From contig DJEU01000032.1 in assembly GCA_002431395.1 (NCBI GenBank), positions 271,025-335,024 of the forward strand: a stretch of 64,000 bases of DNA, in the 5' to 3' direction. The notes under the pieces were generated by a model. It ran no database searches. It worked only from the letters and a program-made list of their open reading frames with translations, and was not told the DNA's origin. The stretch is from Lachnoclostridium sp. UBA5890. GTDB lineage: Bacteria; Bacillota; Clostridia; Lachnospirales; Lachnospiraceae. The translations under genes and the position numbers were made by a program. Shown piece by piece: positions 61,423-64,000 of the stretch (position 1 is its first letter; every line of letters begins with the position of its first letter).

Positions 61423-62426
61423 TGTGATTTCCTCTCTTTCCCTCTTTTTAACAGGCTGAGAAGCCCGAGACATGTTCCCACACCATAACTGATATGAAGC
61501 AGGAAAAATAAAACCGGCAATGTGATCTGCCGAATGTCTTTCTTTTGCCCCTTCACGGAAGCCACTGCCATGCCAATCGCCAGCAGCCAGTACAGGCTCC
61601 ACATCAAAGCAGCCGGAAATGGGTGCACGAAAATGCCAAATATCGTCGTTGCAATAATCCCAAGCACAAAGGCAAATGGCACAAAATGATACAGAGACAG
61701 GCAGCCCGGACAGATTCCCGCGGTCCTTCCTACCCAGTATCCATTGCCGTATTTCTGGCGGCACATTTTTCGCAGACTTGGGCGTATCATCTGATAGGAA
61801 ATGATTCCCGGCACCATACATAACTGAAATCCATTTTGGCGAATGCGGTAATGAAATTCGTTGTCTTCCGTGCGTCCAAGATCTTCGCGGAATTTTCCGG
61901 CCTTTTCAAACACTTCACGCCGGTAAGCACCATGAAAAAACGATTTCACATAAGCCTTTTTTTCTTTTCTCCGGAAGTCCGCAATACTACTTCCAAACAT
62001 AGAACTCTCCGCCAACAACAAAACCTGCTGCCAGGCCGAATCCCCTTCGACAATATTGGGTCTCATACCTCCTGTCACGTATTCGCCCTCAGACAGTGCA
62101 TTCACATTTTTTTCCACAAAATCTTCCGGAATGCTGCTATGGGCATCGATGCGGATCAATGCCTCTGTCGTAAAGGTATCAATGACTACATTCCAGCCAC
62201 AGCTTTGTATTTTCCCCTTATTTTCTATAATTTTTATATTTAAAAAGGAATCCTTATTTCTTTTCTGCCATTCTTCCATCACTTTCCGCGTCCCATCGGT
62301 TGACATGCTGTCTGCCAGCACGACTTCCATCTCCGAATGCGGATAACTCTGCTCTTCAATATCTTTTAAAAGAGACGGCAGGTTCTTTTCCTCGTTGTAC
62401 GCAACAACGCCTACGGTAATTTTCAT
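61419..62426 (-). CDS. ExoA-like glycosyltransferase family 2 protein
   Basis: A 335-residue protein: GT2 domain (ITVGVVAYNEEKNLPSLL; ADSMSTDGTRKVM; IRIDAHSSIPEDF; GRTEDNEFHYRIR) followed by three to four hydrophobic helices at the C-terminus, as in ExoA of succinoglycan synthesis. It is the first gene of the LicD/GT2/GT4 unit and has its own promoter at 62455-62483. Confidence 0.9.
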   Translation of the reverse strand: MKITVGVVAYNEEKNLPSLLKDIEEQSYPHSEMEVVLADSMSTDGTRKVMEEWQKRNKDSFLNIKIIENKGKIQSCGWNVVIDTFTTEALIRIDAHSSIPEDFVEKNVNALSEGEYVTGGMRPNIVEGDSAWQQVLLLAESSMFGSSIADFRRKEKKAYVKSFFHGAYRREVFEKAGKFREDLGRTEDNEFHYRIRQNGFQLCMVPGIISYQMIRPSLRKMCRQKYGNGYWVGRTAGICPGCLSLYHFVPFAFVLGIIATTIFGIFVHPFPAALMWSLYWLLAIGMAVASVKGQKKDIRQITLPVLFFLLHISYGVGTCLGLLSLLKRGKERKSQ

Positions 62427-62454
62427 CCTCTTCTCCTTCCTCTCATTCTACTCT

Positions 62455-62483
62455 ATTATATGGTTATTTTGCTTTTTTTTCAA
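62455..62483 (-). promoter_or_regulatory. Promoter of the exoA-licD-GT2-GT4 operon
   Basis: Minus strand TTGAAA (62483-62478), 17 bp, TATAAT (62460-62455), 29 bases from the start codon. Confidence 0.65.
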
Positions 62484-62491
62484 TGTTTTTC

Positions 62492-62520
62492 TTGCCCTCT
62501 GACGCGGAAAAGATTATACT
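62492..62520 (+). promoter_or_regulatory. Promoter of the GT2-GtrA gene
   Basis: TTGCCC (62492-62497), 17 bp, TATACT (62515-62520). The leader has a GCCG/CGGC-closed hairpin with inner GAAAG/CTTTC at about 62532-62560. Confidence 0.6.
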
Positions 62521-62595
62521 ATAGAAAGAGAGTGCCGTAGAAAGGATTTCTTTCGAACCGGCAGCAATGAAGAAAAAGGAGAATTGGAATTACAT

Positions 62596-63699
62596 ATGGG
62601 GAATTATTTAACCGATATTGCCATCGTCATCCCGGCTCTGAATCCCTGTGAGCGCATGGTTGAGCTGGTCCGCGAATGCAAAGATGCCGGTTTTGAAAAT
62701 ATTATTTTGGTGGATGATGGAAGTTCCATTGAAAATCGTATTTATTTTAAAACATGCAAAGAAAAATACAATTGCCGCATCATTCGACATGTGGTAAATT
62801 TTGGAAAAGGCATGGCGTTAAAAAGTGCCTTTAACCACATTCTCGAAAACCGTCCTGACATCATCGGAACGGTAACAGTGGACTGCGACGGGCAGCATGT
62901 AGTCAAAGATATTATCACCTGCGCAAAACTTGTCTGTGAGCATCCTGACCGGCTTGTTTTGGGATGCCGTCAGTTTGATGACCCGAAAATCCCATGGCGC
63001 AGCCGCTTTGGCAACAAAATGACCTGCCACATCATCAAACTTCTCTGCGGAATCTCGATTTCAGATACGCAGACCGGACTTCGCGGCATGTCCCGCGAAC
63101 TTCTCGCCAATTATTTTGCCACCACAAAGGGCGAGCGTTTTGAATACGAGATGAATATGCTTCTCTGTGCCAAAGAAAACCAGATTCCTTTTGAGGAATT
63201 TCCGATCCAGACGATTTATCTGGAAAATAACGAGAGTTCACATTTCAATCCTTTTATTGATTCCATCCGAATCTACAAGGTTTTTTTGAAATTTATGCTG
63301 AGTTCTTTTTCCAGTTTTATTATTGATATTTCGCTGTTTTACCTGCTGCGATTTATCCTGTTGCCTTTTGTCGGCGAAAAGACGCAAATTTCGCTTTTTG
63401 GCATCGACATCCTGCTCCTGACATTTTTACGCAATGTCATCGCAAGACTTGGCTCCTCACTGTATAATTTTACCATTAACAAAAAGCAGGTATTCCACAA
63501 TGATTCGAAAGATATCACGATCATCTTCCGCTACTACACATTGTGCATCTGCCAGCTCCTGATCTCCACTCTTCTGGTTGACTACACGCTGCGTTTTATC
63601 CCATTTCGAACCGTGCGGAAATGTATCATTGATACCATCCTTTTCCTGATCAGTTTCCAGATTCAGAGGGAGTGGGTATTTAAAAGAAAACGTAACTAA
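62596..63699 (+). CDS. Bifunctional glycosyltransferase family 2/GtrA protein
   Basis: A 367-residue fusion: a DPM1-like GT2 domain (IAIVIPALNPCERMVELV; ILVDDGSS; TVDCDGQHVVKDI; DTQTGLRGMSRELLANYF) and, from about 230, a GtrA-like domain with four hydrophobic helices. Such fusions make polyprenyl-phosphate sugars and may flip them across the membrane. AAGGAG lies 2 bases before a TTG (62584) and 14 before the ATG (62596), so the start is not decided. Divergent from the exoA operon. Confidence 0.85.
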   Translation: MGNYLTDIAIVIPALNPCERMVELVRECKDAGFENIILVDDGSSIENRIYFKTCKEKYNCRIIRHVVNFGKGMALKSAFNHILENRPDIIGTVTVDCDGQHVVKDIITCAKLVCEHPDRLVLGCRQFDDPKIPWRSRFGNKMTCHIIKLLCGISISDTQTGLRGMSRELLANYFATTKGERFEYEMNMLLCAKENQIPFEEFPIQTIYLENNESSHFNPFIDSIRIYKVFLKFMLSSFSSFIIDISLFYLLRFILLPFVGEKTQISLFGIDILLLTFLRNVIARLGSSLYNFTINKKQVFHNDSKDITIIFRYYTLCICQLLISTLLVDYTLRFIPFRTVRKCIIDTILFLISFQIQREWVFKRKRN

Positions 63700-63706
63700 A
63701 TTATCG

Positions 63707-63745
63707 GGGCTGTCGCACTAAGTTATTAGTGTGGCAGCCTCGCTT
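63707..63745 (+). terminator. Terminator of the GT2-GtrA gene
   Basis: GGCTG/CAGCC with inner CACTAA/TTAGTG, followed by TCGCTTTT. The design matches the hairpin at 29416-29460. Confidence 0.7.
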
Positions 63746-64000
63746 TTCCTCCTTTTTCCGCTTTTCAGCGGTGCTTCCTGCTTAGGCGGGGACCCTGACA
63801 CCTCGCTTTTCCTCCTTTTTCCGCTTTTCAGCGGTGGTCACGACTGCAATGGGGCGGCTGGACACCACTGCCTTTCTTCTTTTTCCTCTTTTCAGCGGTG
63901 CTACCTGCTTGGATGCGGCGGCCGGACACCTCGCTTTTTCTCCTTTTTCCTCATTTCAGCAGTGCTGCCTGCTTGGATAGGGCAGACGGACACCTCTACC
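63738..64000. repeat. Tandem repeat, 63-64 bp period, running off the window
   Basis: Units begin at 63738, 63801, 63865, 63929 and (partial) 63993. Each opens with CCTCGCTTTTCCTCC or a variant, continues with a pyrimidine-rich tract and TTTTCAGCGGTG, and ends with a GC-rich part and GGACAC. The first half of the unit is much better conserved. No reading frame spans the units, because the period is not a multiple of three throughout. It fills the 300 bases after the GT2-GtrA gene. Confidence 0.85.

Noticed and set aside
59692..61821. N-terminal 133-residue extension of the LicD protein
   Set aside because: The extension overlaps the ExoA-like gene in another frame, and the ATG at 61422 has a proper ribosome site and ATGA coupling.
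63738..64000. CRISPR array
   Set aside because: The units are related along their whole length and differ by gradual changes; there are no unique spacers, the repeat is too long and no cas genes are in view.

Overview
The window looks like chromosomal DNA from a low-to-mid GC, Gram-positive anaerobe, most probably a Lachnospiraceae (Clostridium cluster XIVa) gut bacterium. The reasons are the pyruvate formate-lyase pair, the compact type II fatty-acid cluster, Lachnospiraceae-type conserved unknowns (DUF5721-like, DUF5662-like), Big_2 surface proteins, TTG/GTG starts with strong Shine-Dalgarno sites, and sigma-A promoters with 16-17 bp spacers. The family is inferred from gene content; no species is claimed.

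Layout. 0-8.5 kb: queA, a ppx-like/ppk polyphosphate operon facing a RelQ-like alarmone synthetase across a shared terminator, then an operon of a YhfC-like membrane protein, an HD hydrolase, an RsuA-type pseudouridine synthase and RNase HI. 8.5-16.3 kb: two MMPL exporter systems, each with its own TetR gene and palindromic operators. 16.3-17.9 kb: a hipBA toxin-antitoxin module whose hipA is frameshifted. 18-25 kb: pflA/pflB and acpP-fabD-fabG-fabF-fabZ. 25-28.4 kb: a small membrane protein, tRNA-Thr(CGU) and a GntR-controlled ABC transporter. 28.4-38 kb: htpG with a perfect CIRCE, a GH13 protein that has lost its catalytic residues, an ABC-F ATPase lacking the second Walker A lysine, a CNNM/CBS membrane protein and a ParA-like protein with a broken P-loop. 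39-48.7 kb: envelope and housekeeping genes (PAP2, GHL10, Big_2 protein, DJ-1, RluA, M23 peptidase, murI). 48.8-52.7 kb: a 1320-residue RND exporter with a huge coiled-coil insertion. 52.8-63.7 kb: a surface-glycan locus (TagF-like, CapD/FlaA1-like, O-antigen ligase-like, four glycosyltransferases, a tandem LicD protein). 63.7-64 kb: a ~64-bp tandem repeat that runs off the window.

The most unusual signal is a family of structured intergenic elements. The complete copy (55998-56183) is closed by a perfect 14-bp inverted repeat and holds a 19-bp hairpin whose apical loop (GTGCTTGCA) recurs at 13.5 kb and 38.76 kb. Its ends alone recur at 1186-1222, a second multi-hairpin element lies at 38727-38887, and a decayed relative at 28432-28632. 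At both loci carrying the TATTCAGG ends the element begins within about ten bases of the predicted transcription start, so it would form the 5' end of the mRNA. It could be a structured leader RNA or a MITE-like mobile repeat; sequence alone does not settle this.
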